Positions 21,401-33,768 of a stretch of DNA of 42,500 nucleotides are shown piece by piece. Position 1 is the stretch's first letter. Each line of letters starts with the position of its first letter. Below the pieces are notes generated by a model, which searched no databases, was not told where the DNA came from, and worked only from the letters and a program-made list of their open reading frames with translations. The translations under genes and the position numbers were made by a program. Location: assembly GCF_030272615.1 (NCBI RefSeq), contig NW_026729160.1, forward strand, positions 1-42,500, given 5' to 3'. This stretch comes from Cryptomeria japonica. Lineage: Eukaryota; Streptophyta; Pinopsida; Cupressales; Cupressaceae.

Positions 21401-24325
21401 GGTTTCTCGCATTGGCTCTTCCCAGGCCCGGTTGTTGGGTGCGCTCCCACCCTGGCGCGCGCGAAGTTGGAAGTTGGGTTAATTGCCCGGGCGCGCACCT
21501 TCGCCAGGGTGGGCACCTTGGTGCGCACACCTTGGCTGGGCTGCGCACCAGGGCGGGCTCAAGATGGCACCAGCATTCCCTTTTTCTCACTATCTTTCAA
21601 AACGGAAATTTTAAAATCTCGTTTTTTTTTGCCTTTTATGGAAATTAGTGAAGGCATCGCATCAAAGGTGCGCACCTCGCTGCCCACCTTGGTGTGCTCC
21701 GAGGTGCCCACCACGGTGCGCTCTGAGGTGCCCACCACGGTGCGCAACGCCGGTGCGAACCCGGGAGCGCCCCGATGTGTGCTCCAAGGTGCGGCGTGCA
21801 CGAAGCCGGACCCCGGTTTGCCCCGGGTGCGCACCTCGCGTGCACCTTGGTGCGCACACCTTGGCTGGGTTGCGCGGCCTGGTGGGCACCATGGTGCGCA
21901 CCAAGGAGCGCTCCAAAGTGTGCTCCAAGGTGCGGCGTGCACGAAGTCCTAGCCCGGTTTGCCCCGGGTGCGCACCTTCGCCGCGGTGGGCACCATGGCG
22001 TGCACGAAGTCGGAGCCCGGTTTGCCCCGGGTGCGCACCTCGCGTGCACCTTCGCCGGGGTGGGCACCTCGGCTGGGTTGCGCGCCCTGGTGCGCACCAA
22101 GGAGCGCTCCGAAGTGTGCTCCAAGGTGCGGCGTGCACGAAGTCGGAGCCCGGTTTGCCCCGGGTGCGCACCTTCGCCGCGGTGGGCACCCTGGTGCGCA
22201 CCATGGCGTGCACGAAGTCGGAGCCCGGTTTGCCCCGGGTGCGCACCTCGCGTGCACCTTCGGCGGGGTTGCGCGCCCTGGTGCGCACCAAGGAGCGCTC
22301 CGAAGTGTGCTCCAAGGTGCGGCGTGCACGAAGTCGGAGCCCGGTTTGCCCCGGGTGCGCACCTCGCGTGCACCTTCGGCGGGGTTGCGCGCCCTGGTGG
22401 GCACCATGGTGCGCACCAAGGAGCGCTCCGAAGTGTGCTCCAAGGTGCGGCGTGCACGAAGTCGGAGCCCGGTTTGCCCCGGGTGCGCACCTCGCGTGCA
22501 CCTTCGCCGCGGTGGGCACCATGGCGTGCACGAAGTCGGAGCCCGGTTTGCCCCGGGTGCGCACCTCGCGTGCACCTTCGCCGGGGTGGGCACCTCGGCT
22601 GGGTTGCGCGCCCTGGTGCGCACCAAGGAGCGCTCCGAAGTGTGCTCCAAGGTGCGGCGTGCACGAAGTCGGAGCCCGGTTTGCCCCGGGTGCGCACCTC
22701 GCGTGCACCTTCGCCGCGGTGGGCACCATGGCGTGCACGAAGTCGGAGCCCGGTTTGCCCCGGGTGCGCACCCCGCGTGCACCTTCGCCGGGGTGGGCAC
22801 CTCGGCTGGGTTGCGCGCCCTGGTGCGCACCAAGGAGCGCTCCGAAGTGTGCTCCAAGGTGCGGCGTGCACGAAGTCGGAGCCCGGTTTGCCCCGGGTGC
22901 GCACCTCGCGTGCACCTTCGCCGCGGTGGGCACCTTGGCTGGGTTGGGCACCATTGAGCGCTCCGAAGTGTGCTCCAAGGTGCGCACCATGGCCCTCCAA
23001 GGTGCGCAGCATGGCGTGCACGAAGTCGGAGCCCGGTTTGCCCCGGGTGCGCACCTCGCGTGCACCTTCGCCAGGGTGGGCACCTCGGTGCGCACACCTT
23101 CTCAATGTTTTCTTGCCTTTTCTGGAAATTGGTGAAGGCAGCGCATCAAAGGTGCGCACCTCGGTGTGCTCCGAGGTGCGAACCCGAGAGCGCTCCGAGG
23201 TGCCCACGAAGTCGAAAGTCGGGTTAATTGCATTGTTTTCCCCGGGTGCGCTCCGAGGTGCGCAACATCGGTGCGCACCAAGGAGGGCTCCGAAGTGTGC
23301 TCCAAGGTGCGCACGATTCGGAGCTCGGTTTGCCCGGGGTGCGCACACCTTGGCTGGGTTGCGCACCCTTTGTGCGCTCCAAGGTGCGCACGAAGTCGGA
23401 GCTCGGTTTGCCCCGGGTGCGCACCTTCGCCAGGGTGCGCACCTTGATGCGCACGCCTTGGCTGGGCTGCGCACCTTGGTGGGCGCCATGGTGCGCACCT
23501 TTCATGCGCTCCAAGGTGCGCACGAAGTCGGAGCTCGGTTTGCCCCGGGTGCGCACCTTGGTGGGCGCCATGGTGCACTCCGAGGTGCCCAAGATTGGTG
23601 CGCACCAAGGAGCGCTCCGAAGTGCGCTCCAAGGTGCGCAGGTGCGCGCGAAGTCGAAAGTTGGGTTAATTGTCCGGTTTGCCTCGGGTGCGCACCTTGC
23701 GTGCACCTTCGCCAGGGTGGGCGCCTTGGTGCGCACACCTTGGCTGGGCTGCGCACCCGGGCGCGCACACCTTGGCACCCGCGTTTCCTTCATTTTAAAT
23801 TTTTTTTTTTTACAATCTCTCAAGTGGGAAATTCTATAATCTCAACTTTTTTTGCCTTTTCAGGAAACTTTTGAATGGAGCGCATCATTGGTGCGCTCCG
23901 AAGTGTGCTCCAAGGTGCGCACCTCTGGTGTGCTCCAAAGCTCTCTCCAGCTGCGTGCACCTGCCCCGGCCGCGCACCCGGCCCCGCCCAGCTTCGCTCA
24001 CCTGTCCCGGGCGTCTGGTGCGGAACCTTAGAGTAAGAAACATCACCGTGCACCTTGGCCAACGTGCGCGACTCGACCGAGCGCGCACTGGCCGAGGTGC
24101 ACACCGATTTCACCTGGGTGCGCGCGCAGCACCTCGGGCGCACCGGGGTGCGCGCACAACGCCCGGGTTGCACCGTGGCCTGTGTGCTCGGGGCGCCTCG
24201 GGTGCGCGCTCGGTGTCGCCCCCCGCGCGCGCGGTAGTGCGGGCAGCGCACCCCGGCCCGGCCCGGCCCCGACGAGAACGCAAACGGGCAAAAGGTTTAT
24301 TCAAATAGCATTGCGACGCCCGGCG

Positions 24326-24338
24326 AAAAACTAAAAAA
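24326..24338 (-). terminator. Pol III terminator of 5S copy 5
   Basis: Uninterrupted form, six T then AG then five T on the minus strand, as in copies 1 and 6. Confidence 0.85.
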
Positions 24339-24456
24339 GGGTGCAACACCGGGACTTCCCGGGAGGTCACCCATCCCAGTACTACTCCGGCCCAAGCGCG
24401 CTTAACTGCGGAGTTCTGATGGGATCCGGTGCACTAACGCTGGTATGATCGCACCC
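24339..24456 (-). rRNA. 5S: 5S ribosomal RNA, copy 5
   Basis: 118-nt body identical to copy 1; upstream region unchanged. Confidence 0.97.
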
Positions 24457-27400
24457 GTTATGAGCTTGTCGCAGTGTGTACTTAGCAAACCGCGACCCAC
24501 GTGCGAATCCACCCCGGCCACCCACCCCCGTCGAGGTGCACACCCTCCCTCGCGAAGTGCGCCCCGTTCGCCAAGTGTGAGCCCTGCCCGGGTGCGCGCA
24601 CCTTGCTAGGGCGTCGGGTGTGCACCCGGCCCGGCCTACGTGCGTGCACCTGGACGGGGCGTCGTGTGCGTGCAGTGTCCCGTCTGCAACGCGGTGCCCA
24701 CACACCACCTCGGGCGCAACGACCTGCGCTCACATGTGGGCCGAGTGCACCTTGGTGCATGTTCGGGGCGCCTCGGGTGCACGCTCGATCTTGCCCCGGT
24801 GCACCAAGGCGCTCGGTTTGCCCCGGGTGCGCACTTGGTGCAAGGTGGGCACCCAAAATAGGGATCAAGCACCAAAACACAAGTTTCGGGATGCAAAATG
24901 GGACCCAAGGACCACAAATGCGTTCCAAGACCCATGATGGGTCCACGAGAACAAAAATGTGTTCCGAGACTTAATAAACAAATATTGGGTTTTAGGAGAA
25001 GAAACATGCTCTGATGCCCAAAACGAGAATCGACCCCGAAAAGGCCACAGGCCAAAAGTGGGATGCGAGACAAAAAAAAATGGGACCCGAGGACCAAAAT
25101 TGGGTTCCCAGGTCGAAGACAGGGCAACCGGACAAGAAACGACCTCTAAGGCTCGAAATGAGTCCCGACGACTAAAACTTGACAAGAAGCACCCATCAGG
25201 CACCCAACTCGACACCCATGGGATGCCGACCCACCCGGGCTTCCACCTAGCACACCTTGGCACCCACCCACCCTCGCACCCAACCTCGCACCCAACTTAG
25301 CACCTTTGAACCCACATTGGCACTCACCCTGACCCTGGCACCTTGGAACCCACATTGGCACTCACCTTGACCCTGGCACCCACCTTTGCACTCACCTTGG
25401 GACCCACCCTGGCTCCCACCTCGGCACCCACCCAGACACCCACCTTGGTTCCTTGGCACCCACCTTGGATCCTTGGCACCCACCCCGACACCCACCTTGG
25501 CACGCAACTTGGCTACTTGCCACCCACCTTGGCTCCTTGACGCCCACCCCGACAACCACCCCGTGACCTACCCTGGCTAGGGTTGGTGCACACCCACCCT
25601 GGTGCCCACCTTGGCACCCACCCCATGACCCACCTTGGCACGCACCTTAGTACCCACCCCGTTACCCACCCTAGGACCCACCCCGTGACCCACCTTGGCC
25701 AGGGTGGGTGCCTTGGTGCGCACAACTTGCCTGGGCTGCACACCAGGGCGGGCTCAAGATGGCACCCGCGTTCCGTTTTTTTCACTATCTTTCAAAACGG
25801 AAATTTTAAAATCTCGTTTTTTTTTTTTTTTTGCCTTTTCTGGAAATTAGTGAAGGCAGCGCATCAAAGGTGCGCAATGCTGGTGCGAACCCGGGAGCGC
25901 TCCGATGTGTGCTCCAAGGTGCGGCGTGCACGAAGTCCGAGCCCGGCTTGCCCCGGGTGCGCACCTCGCGTGCACCTTCGCCGGGGTGAGCACCTTGGCT
26001 GGGTTGCGCGCCCTGGTGCGCACCAAGGAGCGCTCTGAAGTGTGCTCCAAGGTGCGGCGTGCACGAAGTCGGAGCTCGGTTTGCCCCGGGTGTGCACCTC
26101 GGGTGCGCACCTCGCGTGCACCTTCGCTGCGGTGGGCACCTTGGCTGGGTTGCGCGCCTTGGTGGGCACCATGCAGTGCACGAAGTCGGAGCCCGGTTTG
26201 CCCCGGGCGCGCACCTCCGCCAGGGTGGGCACCTTGGTGCGCACAACTTGCCTGGGCTGCGCACCAGGAAGGGCTCAAGATGGCACCCGCGTTCCGTTTT
26301 TTTCACTATCTTTCAGAACGGAAATTTTAAAATATCGTTTTTTTTTGCCTTTTCTGGAAATTAGTGAAGGCAGCGCATCAAAGGTGCGCAACGCTGGTGC
26401 GAACCTGGGAGCGCTCCGATGTGTGCTCCAAGGTGCGGCGTGCACGAAGTCGGAGCCCGGTTTGCCCCGGGTGCGCCCTGGTGGGCACCATGGTGCGCAC
26501 CAAGGAGCGCTCCGAAGTGTGCTCCAAGGTGCGGCCTGCACGAAGTCGGAGCCCGGTTTGCCCCGGGCGTGCACCGCGGGTGGGCACCTTGGTGCGCATG
26601 CCTTGCCTGGGCTGCGCACCAGGGCGGGCTCAAGATGGCACCCGCGTTCCGTTTTTTTCACTATCTTTCAAAACGGAAATTTTAAAATCTCATTTTTTTT
26701 TGCCTTTTCTGGAAATTAGTGAAGGCAGCGCATCAAAGGTGCGCACCTCGCTGCCCACCACGGTGCGCAACGCCGGTGGGCACCCGGGAGTGCTTCGAAG
26801 TGTGCTCCAAGGTGCTGCGTGCACGTTGTCGGAGCCCGGTTTGCCCCGGGTGCGCACCTCGCGTGCACCTTCGTCGGGGTGGGCACCTTGGCTGGGTTTG
26901 CCCCGGCTGCGCTCCGAAGCGGGGTTATTGGAGCGCCGCCTCTTTTTTTGTCGGAGCGTTTGGTGGGGTTTCTCGCATTGGCTCTTCCCAGGCCCGGTTG
27001 CCACCCTGGCGCGCACGAAGTCGGAAGTAGGGTTAATTGCCCGGGTGCGCACCTTTGCCAGGGTGGGCACCTTACCTGGGCTGTGCACCAGGGCGGGCTC
27101 AAGATGGCACCCGCGTTCCGTTTTTTTCACTATCTTTCAAAACGGAAATTTTAAAATCTCCTCTTTTTTTTGCCTTTTCTGGAAATTAGTGAAGGCAGCG
27201 CATCAAAGGTGCGCACCTCGCTGCCCACCTTGGTGTGCTCTGAGGTGCGCACCCGGGAGCGCTACGAAGTGTGCTCCAAGGTGCGGCGTGCACGTTGTCG
27301 GAGCCCGGTTTGCCCCGGGTGCGCACCTCGCCTGCACCTTGGCCGGGGTGGGCACCCTGGCTGGGTTTGCCCAGGGTGCGCTCCGAAGCGGGGTTACTGG

Positions 27401-30360
27401 AGCGCCCCCTCTTTTTTTGTCAGAGCGTTTGGTGGGGTTTCTCGCATTGGCTCTTCCCAGGCCCGGTTGTTGGGTGCGCTCCCACCCTGGCGCGCGCGAA
27501 GTTGGAAGTTGGGTTAATTGCCCGGGCGCGCACCTTCGCCAGGGTGGGCACCTTGGTGCGCACACCTTGGCTGGGCTGCGCACCAGGGCGGGCTCAAGAT
27601 GGCACCAGCATTCCCTTTTTCTCACTATCTTTCAAAACGGAAATTTTAAAATCTCGTTTTTTTTTGCCTTTTATGGAAATTAGTGAAGGCATCGCATCAA
27701 AGGTGCGCACCTCGCTGCCCACCTTGGTGTGCTCCGAGGTGCCCACCACGGTGCGCTCCGAGGTGCCCACCACGGTGCGCAACGCCGGTGCGAACCCGGG
27801 AGCGCCCCGATGTGTGCTCCAAGGTGCGGCGTGCACGAAGCCGGACCCCGGTTTGCCCCGGGTGCGCACCTCGCGTGCACCTTGGTGCGCACACCTTGGC
27901 TGGGTTGCGCGGCCTGGTGGGCACCATGGTGCGCACCAAGGAGCGCTCCGAAGTGTGCTCCAAGGTGCGGCGTGCACGAAGTCCTAGCCCGGTTTGCCCC
28001 GGGTGCGCACCTTCGCCGCGGTGGGCACCATGGCGTGCACGAAGTCGGAGCCCGGTTTGCCCCGGGTGCGCACCTCGCGTGCACCTTCGCCGGGGTGGGC
28101 ACCTCGGCTGGGTTGTGCGCCCTGGTGCGCACCAAGGAGCGCTCCGAAGTGTGCTCCAAGGTGCGGCGTGCACGAAGTCGGAGCCCGGTTTGCCCCGGGT
28201 GCGCACCTTCGCCGCGGTGGGCACCCTGGTGCGCACCATGGCGTGCACGAAGTCGGAGCCCGGTTTGCCCCGGGTGCGCACCTCGCGTGCACCTTCGGCG
28301 GGGTTGCGCGCCCTGGTGCGCACCAAGGAGCGCTCCGAAGTGTGCTCCAAGGTGCGGCGTGCACGAAGTCGGAGCCCGGTTTGCCCCGGGTGCGCACCTC
28401 GCGTGCACCTTCGGCGGGGTTGCGCGCCCTGGTGGGCACCATGGTGCGCACCAAGGAGCGCTCCGAAGTGTGCTCCAAGGTGCGGCGTGCACGAAGTCGG
28501 AGCCCGGTTTGCCCCGGGTGCGCACCTCGCGTGCACCTTCGCCGCGGTGGGCACCATGGCGTGCACGAAGTCGGAGCCCGGTTTGCCCCGGGTGCGCACC
28601 TCGCGTGCACCTTCGCCGGGGTGGGCACCTCGGCTGGGTTGCGCGCCCTGGTGCGCACCAAGGAGCGCTCCGAAGTGTGCTCCAAGGTGCGGCGTGCACG
28701 AAGTCGGAGCCCGGTTTGCCCCGGGTGCGCACCTCGCGTGCACCTTCGCCGCGGTGGGCACCATGGCGTGCACGAAGTCGGAGCCCGGTTTGCCCCGGGT
28801 GCGCACCCCGCGTGCACCTTCGCCGGGGTGGGCACCTCGGCTGGGTTGCGCGCCCTGGTGCGCACCAAGGAGCGCTCCGAAGTGTGCTCCAAGGTGCGGC
28901 GTGCACGAAGTCGGAGCCCGGTTTGCCCCGGGTGCGCACCTCGCGTGCACCTTCGCCGCGGTGGGCACCTTGGCTGGGTTGGGCACCATTGAGCGCTCCG
29001 AAGTGTGCTCCAAGGTGCGCACCATGGCCCTCCAAGGTGCGCAGCATGGCGTGCACGAAGTCGGAGCCCGGTTTGCCCCGGGTGCGCACCTCGCGTGCAC
29101 CTTCGCCAGGGTGGGCACCTCGGTGCGCACACCTTCTCAATGTTTTCTTGCCTTTTCTGGAAATTGGTGAAGGCAGCGCATCAAAGGTGCGCACCTCGGT
29201 GTGCTCCGAGGTGCGAACCCGAGAGCGCTCCGAGGTGCCCACGAAGTCGAAAGTCGGGTTAATTGCATTGTTTTCCCCGGGTGCGCTCCGAGGTGCGCAA
29301 CATCGGTGCGCACCAAGGAGGGCTCCGAAGTGTGCTCCAAGGTGCGCACGATTCGGAGCTCGGTTTGCCCGGGGTGCGCACACCTTGGCTGGGTTGCGCA
29401 CCCTTTGTGCGCTCCAAGGTGCGCACGAAGTCGGAGCTCGGTTTGCCCCGGGTGCGCACCTTCGCCAGGGTGCGCACCTTGATGCGCACGCCTTGGCTGG
29501 GCTGCGCACCTTGGTGGGCGCCATGGTGCGCACCTTTCGTGCGCTCCAAGGTGCGCACGAAGTCGGAGCTCGGTTTGCCCCGGGTGCGCACCTTGGTGGG
29601 CGCCATGGTGCACTCCGAGGTGCCCAAGATTGGTGCGCACCAAGGAGCGCTCCGAAGTGCGCTCCAAGGTGCGCAGGTGCGCGCGAAGTCGAAAGTTGGG
29701 TTAATTGTCCGGTTTGCCTCGGGTGCGCACCTTGCGTGCACCTTCGCCAGGGTGGGCGCCTTGGTGCGCACACCTTGGCTGGGCTGCGCACCCGGGCGCG
29801 CACACCTTGGCACCCGCGTTTCCTTCATTTTAAATTTTTTTTTTTTACAATCTCTCAAGTGGGAAATTCTATAATCTCAACTTTTTTTGCCTTTTCAGGA
29901 AACTTTTGAATGGAGCGCATCATTGGTGCGCTCCGAAGTGTGCTCCAAGGTGCGCACCTCTGGTGTGCTCCAAAGCTCTCTCCAGCTGCGTGCACCTGCC
30001 CCGGCCGCGCACCCGGCCCCGCCCAGCTTCGCTCACCTGTCCCGGGCGTCTGGTGCGGAACCTTAGAGTAAGAAACATCACCGTGCACCTTGGCCAACGT
30101 GCGCGACTCGACCGAGCGCGCACTGGCCGAGGTGCACACCGATTTCACCTGGGTGCGCGCGCAGCACCTCGGGCGCACCGGGGTGCGCGCACAACGCCCG
30201 GGTTGCACCGTGGCCTGTGTGCTCGGGGCGCCTCGGGTGCGCGCTCGGTGTCGCCCCCCGCGCGCGCGGTAGTGCGGGCAGCGCACCCCGGCCCGGCCCG
30301 GCCCCGACGAGAACGCAAACGGGCAAAAGGTTTATTCAAATAGCATTGCGACGCCCGGCG

Positions 30361-30373
30361 AAAAACTAAAAAA
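30361..30373 (-). terminator. Pol III terminator of 5S copy 6
   Basis: Uninterrupted form, as in copies 1 and 5. Confidence 0.85.
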
Positions 30374-30491
30374 GGGTGCAACACCGGGACTTCCCGGGAG
30401 GTCACCCATCCCAGTACTACTCCGGCCCAAGCGCGCTTAACTGCGGAGTTCTGATGGGATCCGGTGCACTAACGCTGGTATGATCGCACCC
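30374..30491 (-). rRNA. 5S: 5S ribosomal RNA, copy 6 (nearest the Pol I promoters)
   Basis: 118-nt body identical to copy 1. It is the last 5S gene before the promoter region, about 2.7 kb from the first TATATAGGGG core, and points away from it. Confidence 0.97.
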
Positions 30492-31746
30492 GTTATGAGC
30501 TTGTCGCAGTGTGTACTTAGCAAACCGCGACCCACGTGCGAATCCACCCCGGCCACCCACCCCCGTCGAGGTGCACACCCTCCCTCGCGAAGTGCGCCCC
30601 GTTCGCCAAGTGTGAGCCCTGCCCGGGTGCGCGCACCTTGCTAGGGCGTCGGGTGTGCACCCGGCCCGGCCTACGTGCGTGCACCTGGACGGGGCGTCGT
30701 GTGCGTGCAGTGTCCCGTCTGCAACGCGGTGCCCACACACCACCTCGGGCGCAACGACCTGCGCTCACATGTGGGCCGAGTGCACCTTGGTGCATGTTCG
30801 GGGCGCCTCGGGTGCACGCTCGATCTTGCCCCGGTGCACCAAGGCGCTCGGTTTGCCCCGGGTGCGCACTTGGTGCAAGGTGGGCACCCAAAATAGGGAT
30901 CAAGCACCAAAACACAAGTTTCGGGATGCAAAATGGGACCCAAGGACCACAAATGCGTTCCAAGACCCATGATGGGTCCACGAGAACAAAAATGTGTTCC
31001 GAGACTTAATAAACAAATATTGGGTTTTAGGAGAAGAAACATGCTCTGATGCCCAAAACGAGAATCGACCCCGAAAAGGCCACAGGCCAAAAGTGGGATG
31101 CGAGACAAAAAAAAATGGGACCCGAGGACCAAAATTGGGTTCCCAGGTCGAAGACAGGGCAACCGGACAAGAAACGACCTCTAAGGCTCGAAATGAGTCC
31201 CGACGACTAAAACTTGACAAGAAGCACCCATCAGGCACCCAACTCGACACCCATGGGATGCCGACCCACCCGGGCTTCCACCTAGCACACCTTGGCACCC
31301 ACCCACCCTCGCACCCAACCTCGCACCCAACTTAGCACCTTTGAACCCACATTGGCACTCACCCTGACCCTGGCACCTTGGAACCCACATTGGCACTCAC
31401 CTTGACCCTGGCACCCACCTTTGCACTCACCTTGGGACCCACCCTGGCTCCCACCTCGGCACCCACCCAGACACCCACCTTGGTTCCTTGGCACCCACCT
31501 TGGATCCTTGGCACCCACCCCGACACCCACCTTGGCACGCAACTTGGCTACTTGCCACCCACCTTGGCTCCTTGACGCCCACCCCGACAACCACCCCGTG
31601 ACCTACCCTGGCTAGGGTTGGTGCACACCCACCCTGGTGCCCACCTTGGCACCCACCCCATGACCCACCTTGGCACGCACCTTAGTACCCACCCCGTTAC
31701 CCACCCTAGGACCCACCCCGTGACCCACCTTGGCCAGGGTGGGTGC

Positions 31747-32956
31747 ACCCACCCTGGTGCCCACCTTGGCACCCACCCATCCTAGCACCCAGCCTGTGAC
31801 CGGGCTTGGAACCCAACCTTGCACCCGTCTTGGCCAGTGTGGGTGCGCACCCATCCTGGCACCCACGTTGTGACACACCCTTTAACCCACGCACCCTAGC
31901 AGCCACGTTGGCACCCACCTTGGAACACAACCTAGCAACTTGGCACCCACCCCGTGACCCACCTTGGCATCCACCATAGCAGTCGCCCACTTGGCACCCA
32001 CCTTGGAACCCAAGTTGGCACCCACCTCGGCACCCACCTTGACACTTGTGGACCCACCTTGCCACTCACCCTAGCATCGACCCATCCTAGCACCCACCCT
32101 GGCACCTTTGCACCCTAGCACTCACCCATCCTAGCACCTAACCTGTGACCCACCTTGACACTCACCCTCGCACCCACCTTGGAACCCAACCTAGCACCCA
32201 CCCACCCTGACACCAACCCTAGCACCTACCCACCCTTGCACCCACCCTGTGACCCATCTTGGCACCCACCCATCCTACCACTCAACCTATCACCCACCTT
32301 CTCACCCACCTTGGCATCCACCTTAGCACCCACCCACACTGGCACCTTGGCACCCACCTCGGGCAAGGTGGGTGCACACCCACCCTGACACCCAATTTAG
32401 AACCAACCGAGCATGTTACCCACCTTGGCACCCACATTGCAGCCCACCCTAGTACCCACCCTATGACCCACATTGGCATCCACACCCTAGCACCCAGGCA
32501 CCTCGACACCCGCCTTGACACGCACCCTAGCACTAAACCTGTGACCCACCTTGGAACTCACCCTAGAACCCACCCACCCTGTGAACCACCTTGGCATCCA
32601 CCTTAGCACCCACCCACCTTGGCACCCACTCTAGCACTCACCCATCCTAACACCCAACTTGTTACCCACCTTGGCACCCGCCCTCGCGTCCACCTTGAAA
32701 CCCACCCTAGCACCCACCCACGCAGGAGCCCACCTTGGCACCCAACCTAACACCCACGCATCCTGGCACCCAACTTGTGACCCACCTTGGAACCCACCCT
32801 AGTACCCACCTTTGAACCCACTATATCACCAACCCACCTTGGCACCCACCCTATGACCCTCTTTGGAATCCACCCTAGCACGCACCCACCCTGGCACCCA
32901 CCATGGAGCGCACCCTAGCACCCACCCACCTCGGCACGCACCTCAACACCCACCTT
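31747..32956. repeat. Expanded CACCC minisatellite
   Basis: About 1.2 kb of the same minisatellite as at 1086-1608, running on past the break of unit 6. The words are ACCCACCTTGGCA, CACCCTAGCACC and CCTGTGACCC, more degenerate than in the intact units. There are no stop-free frames of interest and no gene signal. Confidence 0.85.
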
Positions 32957-33150
32957 GGTGTGCGCACTGCGCCAACCTCTCAAAGACCCTATGTGGTGCG
33001 CTCCAAAGTGTACACCTTTGGTGCGCTCCAAGGTGCGCACCTTTGGTGCACACCGAGGTGCACACCAAAGTGTGCACCGAGGTGAGCACCAAAGTGCACT
33101 CCAAGGTGCACACCAAGGCGTGCACCTTTGGTGCGGTCAATGCAAACGAA
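32957..33150. other. Junction block with promoter-repeat remnant
   Basis: The block begins with GTGTGCGCACTGCGCCAACC and AAAGACCCTA, which match the sequence lying downstream of promoters P7-P10, but no TATATAGGGG precedes them. It continues with GGTGCGCTCC and GGTGCGCACC repeats. I read it as a promoter repeat that lost its core where the minisatellite joins. Confidence 0.55.
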
Positions 33151-33202
33151 TTCGGAAGTTGGGGTCGATGTCCTAATCGCTGCTGCAGACTACACGTATG
33201 AG

Positions 33203-33234
33203 AATCGGACAAATAGCTTTATATAGGGGAGGTG
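33203..33234 (+). promoter_or_regulatory. Pol I spacer promoter P1
   Basis: TATATAGGGG at 33220-33229 agrees with the plant RNA polymerase I core (TATATA then R, GGGG), with initiation expected at the A before the G-run. It is preceded by AATCGGACAAATAGC. This copy has one extra T before the core (GCTTTATATA), which shifts its spacing to the upstream block by 1 bp. Confidence 0.75.
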
Positions 33235-33360
33235 TTGCGTTTGATGGGTCGACTCCCCTGGTTGTGTGCACTGCACCAACTTCAAAGACCCTGTCTTGTT
33301 TAAGAAGTCAAAAGTTGGGGTGGATGTCCTAATCATTGCTGCAGTCTACGCATGTATGAG

Positions 33361-33391
33361 AATCAGACAAATAGCTTATATAGGGGAGGTG
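33361..33391 (+). promoter_or_regulatory. Pol I spacer promoter P2
   Basis: Core TATATAGGGG at 33377-33386. The upstream word is AATCAGACAAATAGC, with CA where P1, P4 and P7-P13 have CG. Confidence 0.75.
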
Positions 33392-33580
33392 TTGCATTCG
33401 GTGGGTTGACTCCCCTGGTTGTGCGCACTGCGCCAACCTCAAAGACCCCGCATAGCAGAAGAAGTCGGAAGTCGGATTTTGGTGAGCACCAAGGCGTGCA
33501 CCTTTGGTGCGGTCAACGCAGACGAATTCAGAAGTTGGGGTGGATGTCCTAATCGTTGTTGCAGGCTACACATGTATGAG

Positions 33581-33611
33581 AATCAGACAAATAGCTTATA
33601 TAGGGGAGGTG
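33581..33611 (+). promoter_or_regulatory. Pol I spacer promoter P3
   Basis: Core at 33597-33606, upstream word AATCAGACAAATAGC. It lies after the 63-bp insertion that lengthens the P2-P3 interval. Confidence 0.75.
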
Positions 33612-33737
33612 TTGGGTTTGATGGGTCAACTCCCTTGGTTGTGCGCATTACGCCAACCTCAAAGACCTTGTTTTCGTTAAGAAGTCAAAAGTTGGGGTCA
33701 ATGTCCTAATGGCTCCTGTAGGCTACACATGTATGAG

Positions 33738-33768
33738 AATCGGACAAATAGCTTATATAGGGGAGGTG
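33738..33768 (+). promoter_or_regulatory. Pol I spacer promoter P4
   Basis: Core at 33754-33763, upstream word AATCGGACAAATAGC (CpG kept). Confidence 0.75.

Larger units (their letters stand above)
18104..24137. repeat. 5S-bearing 6-kb tandem unit, copy 4
   Basis: 6,034 bp. Private changes seen: T at 21724 (CTCTGAGG for CTCCGAGG) and A at 23504 (TTCATGCG for TTCGTGCG), both transitions at CpG. It shares CCAAAG with units 1 and 2 at the site equivalent to 3813. Confidence 0.97.
24138..30172. repeat. 5S-bearing 6-kb tandem unit, copy 5
   Basis: 6,035 bp. It has six C instead of five before the CGCGCGCGG run near 24222 (shared with copy 6) and T at 28116 (GTTGTGCGCC for GTTGCGCGCC, a CpG transition). 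It shares CCGAAG with unit 3 and the uninterrupted 5S terminator with units 1 and 6. Confidence 0.97.
30173..31746. repeat. Truncated 5S-bearing unit, copy 6
   Basis: Matches the start of the other units through the 5S gene, A-rich block and most of the CACCC minisatellite, then departs after GGCCAGGGTGGGTGC at 31746. It lacks the palindromic domain, the M and N modules and the tail. The bases after the break repeat minisatellite sequence found at about 31621-31659, so the break lies inside the minisatellite. Confidence 0.93.

Noticed and set aside
31747-32956. CACCC minisatellite as telomeric or subtelomeric repeat
   Set aside because: The plant telomere word TTTAGGG and its complement CCCTAAA are not present as tandem runs; the repeat is ACCCACCTTGGC-like and continues the minisatellite of the 5S unit.
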